This document shows, piece after piece, positions 1 to 5,564 of a stretch of DNA of 8,850 nucleotides. The notes below the pieces were generated by a model that worked only from the letters and a program-made list of their open reading frames with translations, ran no database searches and was not told where the DNA came from. Origin of the DNA: Pseudomonadota bacterium (lineage in GTDB: Bacteria > Myxococcota > Myxococcia > Myxococcales > Anaeromyxobacteraceae); contig JAEZXM010000327.1 in NCBI GenBank assembly GCA_023419875.1, positions 1-8,850 of the forward strand, read 5' to 3'. Both the position numbers and the translations under genes were made by a program. The number at the start of each line of letters is the position of its first letter. The stretch's first letter is position 1.

Positions 1-783
1 GCGGCCGCCGGGCTCGCCGGTGTGTACGGCCGGGACGAGATCGCCCGGGACGACGACGAGGGCCCGAGCGAAGGCGCCAGGCTCGAGGGGCCTGCGCAGG
101 GCCGGGTGCTCTGGGGCGCGGAGCCGCCCGAGCGGATCCGGGTGGACGAGCACGGGATGAAGCTCCTCGTGGACGTGCGGCGCGGCCAGAAGACCGGAAC
201 GTTCCTCGACCAGCGCGAGAACCGCCGGATGGTCCGGGAGCTCGCCCGCGGCCGTGCCGAGGCGCTGAACCTGTTCGGCTACACCGGCGGGTTCTCGGTG
301 GCCGCCGCGCTCGGCGGCGCGCGGCACGTGGTCACCGTGGACCAGGACCGGGACGCGGTCGCCCTCGCGCGCGAGAACTTCCGCGAGAACGGCCTCGACC
401 CCGCGGATCACGCGTTCGCCGTCGAGGACTGCTTCGAGATCCTGGCGCGCTACAGGAAGGAGGGCCGCCGCTTCGACCTCGTCGTCAACGATCCGCCGGC
501 CTTCGCGAAGTCGCAGCGCGCCGTCGAGGGCGCGCTCGCAGGCTACGCCTCGCTCAACCGGGCCGCCCTCGCCGTCCTCGCGCCGGGCGGCCTGCTCGTC
601 ACCGCGAGCTGCTCGGCCCGGGTGTCCGCCGAGCAGTTCTCGGAGGCGGTGAAGGAGGCGGCCTACAAGGCGAAGGTCGATCTCACCCTGGTCGCCGAGA
701 CCCGCCAGCCGGCGGACCACCCGGTGTCGCTCCAGTTCCGCGAGGGGCGGTACTTGAAGTGTCTCGTGCTGCGGCGGGGCTGA
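1..783 (+). CDS. rlmI: RlmI-like 23S rRNA (cytosine-C5) methyltransferase, 5' end outside the window
   Basis: The reading frame is open from base 1, and about 260 C-terminal residues are visible. RlmI proteins are close to 400 residues, so the N-terminal PUA RNA-binding domain lies upstream of the window. The GTG at 22 is internal and not the start. Visible signatures are the EEHGMKLLVD-like stretch (here DEHGMKLLVDV), KTGTFLDQRENRR, and the SAM-binding motif I NLFGYTGGFS (codons from 268). Motif IV is NDPPAF (from 487). The TASCSA motif, with its Cys codon at 610, corresponds to TFSCSG in E. coli RlmI and holds the likely catalytic cysteine. The C-terminus (RQPADHPV then EGRYLK) also follows E. 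coli RlmI closely. In E. coli this enzyme makes m5C1962 in 23S rRNA using SAM, in the cytoplasm. The same target is inferred here. The gene ends 11 bases from the stop of the convergent gene on the other strand. Confidence 0.88.
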   Translation, partial: AAAGLAGVYGRDEIARDDDEGPSEGARLEGPAQGRVLWGAEPPERIRVDEHGMKLLVDVRRGQKTGTFLDQRENRRMVRELARGRAEALNLFGYTGGFSVAAALGGARHVVTVDQDRDAVALARENFRENGLDPADHAFAVEDCFEILARYRKEGRRFDLVVNDPPAFAKSQRAVEGALAGYASLNRAALAVLAPGGLLVTASCSARVSAEQFSEAVKEAAYKAKVDLTLVAETRQPADHPVSLQFREGRYLKCLVLRRG

Positions 784-794
784 GCGAGTCGGAG

Positions 795-1346
795 CTAGAT
801 CGCCTCGCCCGGCCCCGGAGGCTGCTCGTCTCCGCATCCCTCGAGCTGGGACTCCACGAGATCGGGGAGCCGCCCCTGATCGCGGATCACGATGAGCCGG
901 TCGAGCTCCTCCCAGCGCACGCCCGGCTTCACCTTGAGGAGCGCCTCGTACGCCCGGAGCGTGCTCTCGATCCCGGCGGTCTGCACCGCGACCCAGTCAC
1001 CCTTCCTCGACGGGTGCTCGATCATGTAGGCGGTCATCCCGAACATCGACTGCGCGAAGAGCTTGCGGCCGAGCTTCTGGCCGTCGTCCGCAGGCAGGGT
1101 GTCGAGGAGTCCGGAGCACGTGCGCACCACGATGTCCGGGATGTCGTGGATCCACTTGAGGAGCCAGATCCGGTCGGCGTTCGCGCCGGCCGCGAGCGGT
1201 GCCCGCTCGAGACGGCGGGTGATCTCTACCGCACGACGGCGCTCGGCGGCCGTCGACGGGCCGCGCTCCGCGGCAACTGCCGGCGCGGCGAGCGCGAGCG
1301 CGAGGCCGAGGGCGAGCAGACGCGGACGCGGGCAGGGCCTTGCCAT
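795..1346 (-). CDS. Small exported protein of unknown function (183 aa)
   Basis: I do not recognise a named family. Residues 1-26 form a clear signal peptide: an Arg-rich start, then LLALGLALALA, then an AVAA cleavage site. The mature protein of about 157 residues therefore should be periplasmic or secreted. It looks mostly helical, with a Trp-rich core (W61, W65, W118, W145) that includes WLLKWIHDIPDI. It has two mature cysteines, C77 and C171, which could form a disulfide linking the core to the C-terminal tail. The tail ends in a Pro/Gly-rich segment. The ATG at 1346 is the earliest possible start because an in-frame TAG lies 12 bases upstream. An AGGGG run abuts the ATG directly, too close for a normal ribosome-binding site. 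The CPBP protease gene lies 54 bases upstream on the same strand, so co-transcription is possible. The coding assignment is supported by the signal peptide and codon bias. Confidence 0.8.
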   Translation of the reverse strand: MARPCPRPRLLALGLALALAAPAVAAERGPSTAAERRRAVEITRRLERAPLAAGANADRIWLLKWIHDIPDIVVRTCSGLLDTLPADDGQKLGRKLFAQSMFGMTAYMIEHPSRKGDWVAVQTAGIESTLRAYEALLKVKPGVRWEELDRLIVIRDQGRLPDLVESQLEGCGDEQPPGPGEAI

Positions 1347-1352
1347 CCCCTG

Positions 1353-1358
1353 ATCCTA
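1353..1358 (-). promoter_or_regulatory. Possible -10 element of the small exported protein gene
   Basis: On the minus strand TAGGAT lies 6 bases upstream of the ATG at 1346. It matches the -10 consensus at 4 of 6 positions, and no -35 is recognisable. Its TAG also closes the frame upstream of the gene. The spacing would place the transcript start on or next to the ATG. The call is weak alone and gains support from the similar arrangement at three other starts in this window. Confidence 0.3.
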
Positions 1359-1360
1359 AC

Positions 1361-1385
1361 GGGCCCTGCCCCTGCACGAGGGCCC
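1361..1385. other. Perfect 7-bp inverted repeat between the CPBP gene and the small exported gene
   Basis: GGGCCCT at 1361-1367 is mirrored by AGGGCCC at 1379-1385, with an 11-base loop. It lies in the 54-base gap between the CPBP stop (1401) and the next start (1346). It could fold in the minus-strand transcript and reduce read-through or block decay. No U-run follows on either strand, so it is not a classic intrinsic terminator. In DNA this GC-rich, such a repeat can also arise by chance. Confidence 0.3.
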
Positions 1386-1400
1386 CGCCGCGGGTCCCGT

Positions 1401-2375
1401 TCAGGGACCGGCCGTCCGCTCCCACAGGGCCGCCCCGAGCGAAAGCGCGAGGAGCGCCGCCAACCCCACGAACGCAGCCCGGACGAGGCGCTCCGGGATG
1501 GCGCCGAGGCGGAACCTCGTCGAGGGATCGGCCGGCTCGCGGAGAACGACATACGCCTCGGGCGGCAAGGGCGGCGGCGTGGCGCGCCGGTACGCCGCGA
1601 GGATCGCGACGACGAGGGCGCCACCGCCGGCGAGGATCGCGAGCAGAGCCCCGGCGCCGGGCTCGGCCGCGTCCGCCCGCGACCCGCCGGGGCCTGCGAG
1701 GGCGATCCCCGAGGCAACCGCGTTGTTCGCGGCGTGGGCGGCGATCGCCGGCCAGAGCGACCCGCCACGCCAAGCGAGCCAGCCGAACACCGCGCCGAGC
1801 AGCACGAGCGGCGCGAACCGCAGCGGATCGAGGTGGCGCACGGCGAACAGGATCGCGCCGAGCCCGATCGCCACCGCGGGTCCCGCGGCCCGGGTGAGCG
1901 TGCGCTGGAGATGGCCCCGGAACGCGGCCTCCTCACACAGGGGCGCGATCCCGACCGCGACGGCGACCACGGCCGCCTGTTCGGGGCGCGACCCCTCGAA
2001 GATCCGGGACACGTCGGGGAAGCGCTCCACGAGCACGGGCGGAAGGACCTTCACCCACAGGCCGGCAAGCGCCACCGCCGGCAGGTAGCCCACGAGGCCG
2101 GCGAGCGCCCCGAGCGCGACGGGGAGGGCACGCGGGCGATCGAAGCCCAGATACCGCGAAGCCTGCAGGTTGGAGCCCTCCGCCGCAATCATCGCGGGGA
2201 GCAGCATGAGGAAGAGCTCGCTCCAGGCGAGCCCCAGCACGGGGCTCGCCGCCTGTGCCGGGACTTCCACGACGACGAGGCCGAGGAGGACCGCGAAAAA
2301 GCCGAGACCGGCGCCGAGCCGGGGGCGGTACGGGATCGGGGGCGGCGGCGCTTCGGGCGGGAGGGATGGATCCAA
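1401..2375 (-). CDS. CPBP family intramembrane metalloprotease (CAAX/Abi-type)
   Basis: This multi-pass membrane protein has the three signature motifs of the CPBP family (PF02517). Motif 1 is EEAAFR (E148, E149, R153), motif 2 is the FxxxH pair F177/H181, and motif 3 is the HxxxN pair H214/N218, numbered from the TTG start. In this family the glutamates and histidines form a metal-dependent peptidase site inside the membrane. Members process prenylated or signal-type peptides, but the substrate here is unknown. A Pro-rich N-terminus (PPEAPPPPIPY) precedes the first membrane helix near residue 22. After the CPBP core come a Gly/Ala-rich helix, a polar stretch with another PPPLPPE, and a final membrane helix near the C-terminus. 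The start is uncertain. TTG at 2375 is preferred because TATCAT lies 7 bases upstream and because GTG at 2474 would begin inside coaBC, giving 357 aa instead of 324. The gene is divergent from coaBC. Confidence 0.88.
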   Translation of the reverse strand: MDPSLPPEAPPPPIPYRPRLGAGLGFFAVLLGLVVVEVPAQAASPVLGLAWSELFLMLLPAMIAAEGSNLQASRYLGFDRPRALPVALGALAGLVGYLPAVALAGLWVKVLPPVLVERFPDVSRIFEGSRPEQAAVVAVAVGIAPLCEEAAFRGHLQRTLTRAAGPAVAIGLGAILFAVRHLDPLRFAPLVLLGAVFGWLAWRGGSLWPAIAAHAANNAVASGIALAGPGGSRADAAEPGAGALLAILAGGGALVVAILAAYRRATPPPLPPEAYVVLREPADPSTRFRLGAIPERLVRAAFVGLAALLALSLGAALWERTAGP

Positions 2376-2382
2376 GGCGGGG

Positions 2383-2388
2383 ATGATA
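2383..2388 (-). promoter_or_regulatory. Possible -10 element of the CPBP protease gene
   Basis: On the minus strand TATCAT matches the -10 consensus at 5 of 6 positions. It ends 7 bases before the proposed TTG start at 2375. The bases between are pyrimidine-rich (CCCCGCC), with no Shine-Dalgarno. No clear -35 is present. If it is real, the mRNA would start at or next to the TTG codon. Confidence 0.35.
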
Positions 2389-2442
2389 GCGGACGGGCGC
2401 CGGCGATTCCTCGGGCGCGCGGGAGGATCCGGCGGGCCCGTG

Positions 2443-2448
2443 TAGAAT
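2443..2448 (+). promoter_or_regulatory. Possible -10 element of coaBC
   Basis: TAGAAT matches the -10 consensus at 5 of 6 positions and ends 6 bases before the coaBC ATG at 2455. That position fits a transcript starting at or beside the ATG. The GGAG at 2449-2452 is only 2 bases from the ATG, too close for normal use. No -35 is recognisable. The same TAG is in frame and fixes the coaBC start. Together with the TATCAT on the other strand, it would make a divergent promoter region between 2383 and 2448. Confidence 0.4.
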
Positions 2449-2454
2449 GGAGCG

Positions 2455-3675
2455 ATGGACTTCCGGAACCGCACCGTGGTGCTGTGCGTCGGCGGGGGGA
2501 TCGCGGCCTACAAGGCCTGTGAGATCGTGCGGCTGGTGGTGAAGGCGGGCGGGCGCGCCCGCATCGCGATGACCCCCGCCGCCACGCGGTTCGTGGCCCC
2601 GCTCACGTTCCAGGCGCTCTCCGGCGCTCCGGCCCTGGTGGACCTCCTCGACCCGGCCTCCGAGGAGACGTACGGCCACCTCGCGCTCGCGCGGATGGCG
2701 GACCTGGTGGTGGTCGCGCCCGCGACCGCCGATCTCATCGCCCGTCTCCGGGTCGGCATGGCGGACGACGCGGTGACGACCACGGTGCTCGCCGCGACCT
2801 GTCCGGTGATGGTCGCGCCGGCGATGAACACGCGCATGTGGCGGCATCCGGCGACGCAGGAGAACCTCGCCGTGCTGCGCGCCCGCGGCGTCCACGTCGT
2901 CGGGCCCGCGGCGGGAGAGCTCGCCGACGGCGACGTGGGTGAGGGGCGCCTCGCCGAGGCGGAGGACGTGGTGGCGGCCGCGGGGCGGATCCTGGGGCGT
3001 CGCGATCTGGTCGCTCGGCGGGTGGTGGTCACTGCCGGCCCGACGCGCGAGCCCATCGACCCGGTCCGGTTCATCTCCAACCCCTCCTCGGGGAAGATGG
3101 GCTACGCGCTCGCACAGGTGGCGGCCCGACGGGGGGCGGACGTCGTGCTCGTCTCCGGCCCGACGGCGCTGGAGGACCCGGAGGGCGTGCGTGTGGTGCG
3201 GGTGAACACCGCCGAGGAGATGGCGCGGGCGGTGGAGGTCGAGGCGGAGGGGATGGACCTCTTCATCGGGGCCGCCGCGGTCTCGGACTACCGCCCGGCG
3301 GCCGTCGCCGCGCAGAAGATCAAGAAGACCTCCGGGGACGAGACGCTCTCCCTCACCCGCACGCCGGACATCCTCGCCGGCCTCGCCGACCGGTTCGCGG
3401 GGAGGGCGGGCGCACCGGTGCTGGTCGGGTTCGCGGCCGAGACCGAGGAGGTCATCTCCCGCGCGCGCGAGAAGTTGAAGCGGAAGGGGTGCGATCTCGT
3501 CGTCGCGAACAAGGTCGGCGGGCCCGGCGCCGGGTTCGGGAGCGATACGAACCGCGTGGCACTCGTCTCGGCGAACGAGCTCGCCGAGATCGAGGGGCCG
3601 AAGGACAAGGTGGCCGAGGCGATCCTCGACTGGATCCTGCCGGTGCTCGACGGGCGAAGAACGGCGCGAGGGTGA
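2455..3675 (+). CDS. coaBC: Bifunctional phosphopantothenoylcysteine decarboxylase / phosphopantothenate-cysteine ligase
   Basis: CoaBC carries out two steps of coenzyme A synthesis. It joins cysteine to 4'-phosphopantothenate using CTP (CoaB) and decarboxylates the product to 4'-phosphopantetheine with FMN (CoaC). At 406 residues it matches E. coli Dfp in length. The CoaC domain, about residues 1-185, has the flavin-binding start CVGGGIAAYK, catalytic H75 in YGHLALAR, and PAMNTRMW with N125. The CoaB domain, about 186-400, has TAGPTREPIDPVRFISN (N209, equivalent to E. coli N210), SSGKMGYALA, AAVSDYRPA, KIKK (K288, equivalent to E. coli K289), VGFAAET and DLVVANKVG. One key residue differs: the flap motif, ACGD in E. 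coli with Cys158, reads ADGD here, giving D158. The ATG is the first possible start because an in-frame TAG lies 12 bases upstream. The gene is convergent with the phospholipase gene, with 6 bases between the stops. The enzyme is cytosolic and likely essential. Confidence 0.96.
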   Translation: MDFRNRTVVLCVGGGIAAYKACEIVRLVVKAGGRARIAMTPAATRFVAPLTFQALSGAPALVDLLDPASEETYGHLALARMADLVVVAPATADLIARLRVGMADDAVTTTVLAATCPVMVAPAMNTRMWRHPATQENLAVLRARGVHVVGPAAGELADGDVGEGRLAEAEDVVAAAGRILGRRDLVARRVVVTAGPTREPIDPVRFISNPSSGKMGYALAQVAARRGADVVLVSGPTALEDPEGVRVVRVNTAEEMARAVEVEAEGMDLFIGAAAVSDYRPAAVAAQKIKKTSGDETLSLTRTPDILAGLADRFAGRAGAPVLVGFAAETEEVISRAREKLKRKGCDLVVANKVGGPGAGFGSDTNRVALVSANELAEIEGPKDKVAEAILDWILPVLDGRRTARG

Positions 3676-3681
3676 GGCTCT

Positions 3682-4626
3682 TCACGCCGCCAGCATCGCC
3701 ACCGAGTGCGGCAGCACCAGCTTGCCCTGGATCGCCTTGCGGAAGCTCTCGCGCGTCTCCGCGGCGATGGCGTGGGCGTCACGCAGGGTGATCGCGCGGC
3801 GGCGGACCCGGTGCTGGAGCTGCTTGCGGAGGTCTCCCGCCAGCCGGATGTTCCGGCCGCCGGTGGCGTCGGCGCGCGCGGCCTGGGAGCGCTCACCCTC
3901 CTCGAGGAGCCCGAGGATGGCGGAGACCGACAGCTCGTTGGTCTCGAGGACCAGGTCGGGCTCGAGCAGGAGGCGGCGCTCCGGCGCGAGCGCAAGCCGG
4001 GAGACGTGGTGGAAGCGCGAGAAGCGGGCGCTCGCGAGGAGCGAGCGGAAGAGCTGCTTCGAGACGCCGAACGGGAGCACCGAAGCTCCGCCGAGGGCGC
4101 GCTCCAGGAAGTCGTCGTGCCCACGGAGCGCCCGGGTCGAGACCTCGCGTGCGAGCTTCGAGAGGCCGCGGTCCATGCGCTGGTCGTACCGGAGCTCCCA
4201 GTACGCGTGCCGCGTGCTCGCCTTGTGGAACGAGGCGACCGTCTTGAACGGAACGTAGTAGTTGTGCGCGACCGTGTCGGCGGCGAGGTGGGCGAGGAAC
4301 CCGAGCGCGAACGCCTGCTCCCCACCCGGCTTCGCCTGGCGGAACACGTTGAAGCCCACGCGCCAGTTGTGACAGTGGTACAGATAGCGCGCCATGTTCT
4401 TGCCGACCACGATGTCGGCGGCGAGCGAGCCGTACAGGAACGCGCTCGAGAAGTCCTGGAGGAGCTGGCGGATGGGGCTCTGCAGCGGGCCGAGGTTCTG
4501 GAGAGCTTGCGCGGAGAAGCTGAGGTGCGCGAGCGGACCCCAGGCCATGGCGTCCGAGGGCCAGGCCAGGACGAGGAGGGCGACGGCGACGAGAGGGAGG
4601 ACGGCGAAGACGCGAGCCGGAGACAT
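3682..4626 (-). CDS. Exported zinc-dependent phospholipase C family protein
   Basis: Residues 1-28 form a signal peptide ending AMA, so cleavage would leave W29 as the mature N-terminus. In Bacillus cereus PC-PLC and Clostridium perfringens alpha-toxin the N-terminal Trp itself binds zinc. The other zinc ligands of that family have counterparts here in order: H34, D71 (SLAADIV), H84 or H86 (YHCHNW), H113, D117 and H121 (AHLAADTVAH), then the HxxxE pair H140 and E144 (HAYWE). The protein is therefore probably an active, exported trinuclear-zinc phosphodiesterase of the PF00882 type, acting on phospholipids or related head groups. The substrate cannot be read from sequence. Residues about 150-314 are an additional, mostly helical, Arg-rich region without the C2-like domain of alpha-toxin that I can recognise. 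The ATG at 4626 is the earliest start because an in-frame TAG lies 15 bases upstream. It has no Shine-Dalgarno, only pyrimidines. It is divergent from udg. Confidence 0.85.
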   Translation of the reverse strand: MSPARVFAVLPLVAVALLVLAWPSDAMAWGPLAHLSFSAQALQNLGPLQSPIRQLLQDFSSAFLYGSLAADIVVGKNMARYLYHCHNWRVGFNVFRQAKPGGEQAFALGFLAHLAADTVAHNYYVPFKTVASFHKASTRHAYWELRYDQRMDRGLSKLAREVSTRALRGHDDFLERALGGASVLPFGVSKQLFRSLLASARFSRFHHVSRLALAPERRLLLEPDLVLETNELSVSAILGLLEEGERSQAARADATGGRNIRLAGDLRKQLQHRVRRRAITLRDAHAIAAETRESFRKAIQGKLVLPHSVAMLAA

Positions 4627-4635
4627 CGGGAGAGG

Positions 4636-4665
4636 ATTCTAGGAGTGCACCACGATCCGTCGCAA
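4636..4665 (-). promoter_or_regulatory. Candidate promoter of the phospholipase C-like gene
   Basis: Reading the minus strand, TTGCGA (4665-4660) is followed after 18 bases by TAGAAT (4641-4636), which ends 9 bases before the ATG at 4626. The -35 matches consensus at 4 of 6 positions and the -10 at 5 of 6. This is the most complete promoter in the window. The transcript would have a leader of at most a few bases. Confidence 0.4.
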
Positions 4666-4674
4666 CGCCAGGAA

Positions 4675-5559
4675 ATGGGCGAATCGAGCGCGAATGTGAG
4701 CCCGGACGCACAGGCCCCGCGCGCGGAAGGCGCAGCGGAGCTGGCGGCGGAGGCGCTCCGCCACCTCGTCTGGCTGCGGAGCGCCGGGATCCGGGAGGTT
4801 CCGCCGCATCGGGGGCCGCTCGCTCCTCCACCGGCCACCCAGCCCGACCCGGGGGCGGCCGAGACCCCGGCAGGAGGACGCGCGCCCGCGCGCCCAGCTC
4901 CCGTCGTCGGCTCGCCCGACGCCCTGGCGCGGGACATCACGCCGCGTACGGGGACCTCCGCCCCATCGCCTTTCTCCGGCGCGAAGGGGTGCGGCAGCCC
5001 CGAGCTCGCCGCCGTTCGCGACGAGCTCGGGGATTGCGCGCGCTGCAAGCTCTCGAAGGGGCGCCATCACCTGGTGTTCGGCGTCGGCAACCCGCAGGCG
5101 GAGCTCGTGTTCGTGGGGGAGGGCCCGGGCGAGGACGAGGACCTCCAGGGCGAGCCGTTCGTCGGGCGCGCGGGGCAGCTCCTCACCAGGATGATCGAGG
5201 CGATGGGGTACGCGCGGGGCGACGTCTACATCGCCAACGTGGTGAAGTGCCGGCCGCCCGGGAACCGGAACCCGGAGCCGGACGAGATCGAGGCCTGCGA
5301 GCCATTCCTGCGCGCCCAGCTCGCGGCGATCCGGCCGAAGGTGATCGTGGCGCTCGGCAAGTTCGCGGCGCAGACGCTGCTCCGGGACGGTACGCCGATC
5401 TCGAGGCTCCGCGGCCGCTGGTTCTCGTACGAGGGCGTGCGGCTCATGCCGACGTTCCACCCCGCGTATCTGTTGCGCAGCCCCGACGAGAAGAAGAAGG
5501 CATGGGAGGACCTCCAGCTCGTGATGAAGGAGCTGGGGAGGCCGACCACGCGGAGGTGA
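4675..5559 (+). CDS. udg: Family-4 uracil-DNA glycosylase with [4Fe-4S] cluster
   Basis: This enzyme removes uracil from DNA as the first step of base excision repair in the cytoplasm. The family-4 motifs are present: GEGPGEDED (residues 148-156) followed by GEPFVGRAGQLL, then NVVKCRPPGNRNP, ALGKFAAQ and the C-terminal TFHPAYLLR (H262). Four cysteines sit where the family binds an iron-sulfur cluster: C121 and C124 (CARC), C192, and C208, with 15 residues between the last two. The protein has 294 residues from ATG 4675. The first 110 or so are an extension not needed for the core: a helical part with LRHLVWLRSAGIREVPP, then a Pro/Ala-rich linker to about residue 105. The start is uncertain. 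GTG at 4645 is also in frame, and neither start has a well-spaced Shine-Dalgarno. The frame stays open far upstream, but that stretch is antisense to the phospholipase gene. It appears to be the first gene of the nfeD-slipin operon. Confidence 0.9.
   Translation: MGESSANVSPDAQAPRAEGAAELAAEALRHLVWLRSAGIREVPPHRGPLAPPPATQPDPGAAETPAGGRAPARPAPVVGSPDALARDITPRTGTSAPSPFSGAKGCGSPELAAVRDELGDCARCKLSKGRHHLVFGVGNPQAELVFVGEGPGEDEDLQGEPFVGRAGQLLTRMIEAMGYARGDVYIANVVKCRPPGNRNPEPDEIEACEPFLRAQLAAIRPKVIVALGKFAAQTLLRDGTPISRLRGRWFSYEGVRLMPTFHPAYLLRSPDEKKKAWEDLQLVMKELGRPTTRR
5552..5559 (+). promoter_or_regulatory. Strong Shine-Dalgarno of nfeD overlapping the udg stop codon
   Basis: GGAGGTGA is fully complementary to the consensus 3' end of 16S rRNA and ends 5 bases before GTG 5565. 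Its last three bases are the udg TGA stop. This decides for GTG 5565 over GTG 5556 as the nfeD start and implies translational coupling between udg and nfeD. Confidence 0.75.
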
Positions 5560-5564
5560 CCACC

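Noticed and set aside
759..2522. A plus-strand open frame of 587 codons covering the small exported gene and the CPBP gene.
   Set aside because: It is the antisense shadow of two minus-strand genes in GC-rich DNA. The product is Arg/Glu/Gly-rich low complexity without a domain, whereas the minus-strand proteins have a signal peptide and CPBP motifs.
3672..3685. A 4-bp inverted repeat GTGA/TCAC holding both stop codons of the convergent coaBC and phospholipase genes, considered as a bidirectional terminator.
   Set aside because: The stem is too short and has no U-run. The match mostly reflects the two TGA codons facing each other.
3706..4674. A 323-codon upstream extension of the uracil-DNA glycosylase frame.
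   Set aside because: It runs antisense to the phospholipase-like gene, which has a signal peptide and zinc-ligand motifs. The extension has no recognisable domain, so I placed the start near 4675.
3288..5048. A minus-strand open frame of 586 codons.
   Set aside because: Its product is Ser/Arg/Pro-rich low complexity lying across coaBC, the phospholipase gene and the start of udg in another frame. This is typical of GC-rich shadow frames.
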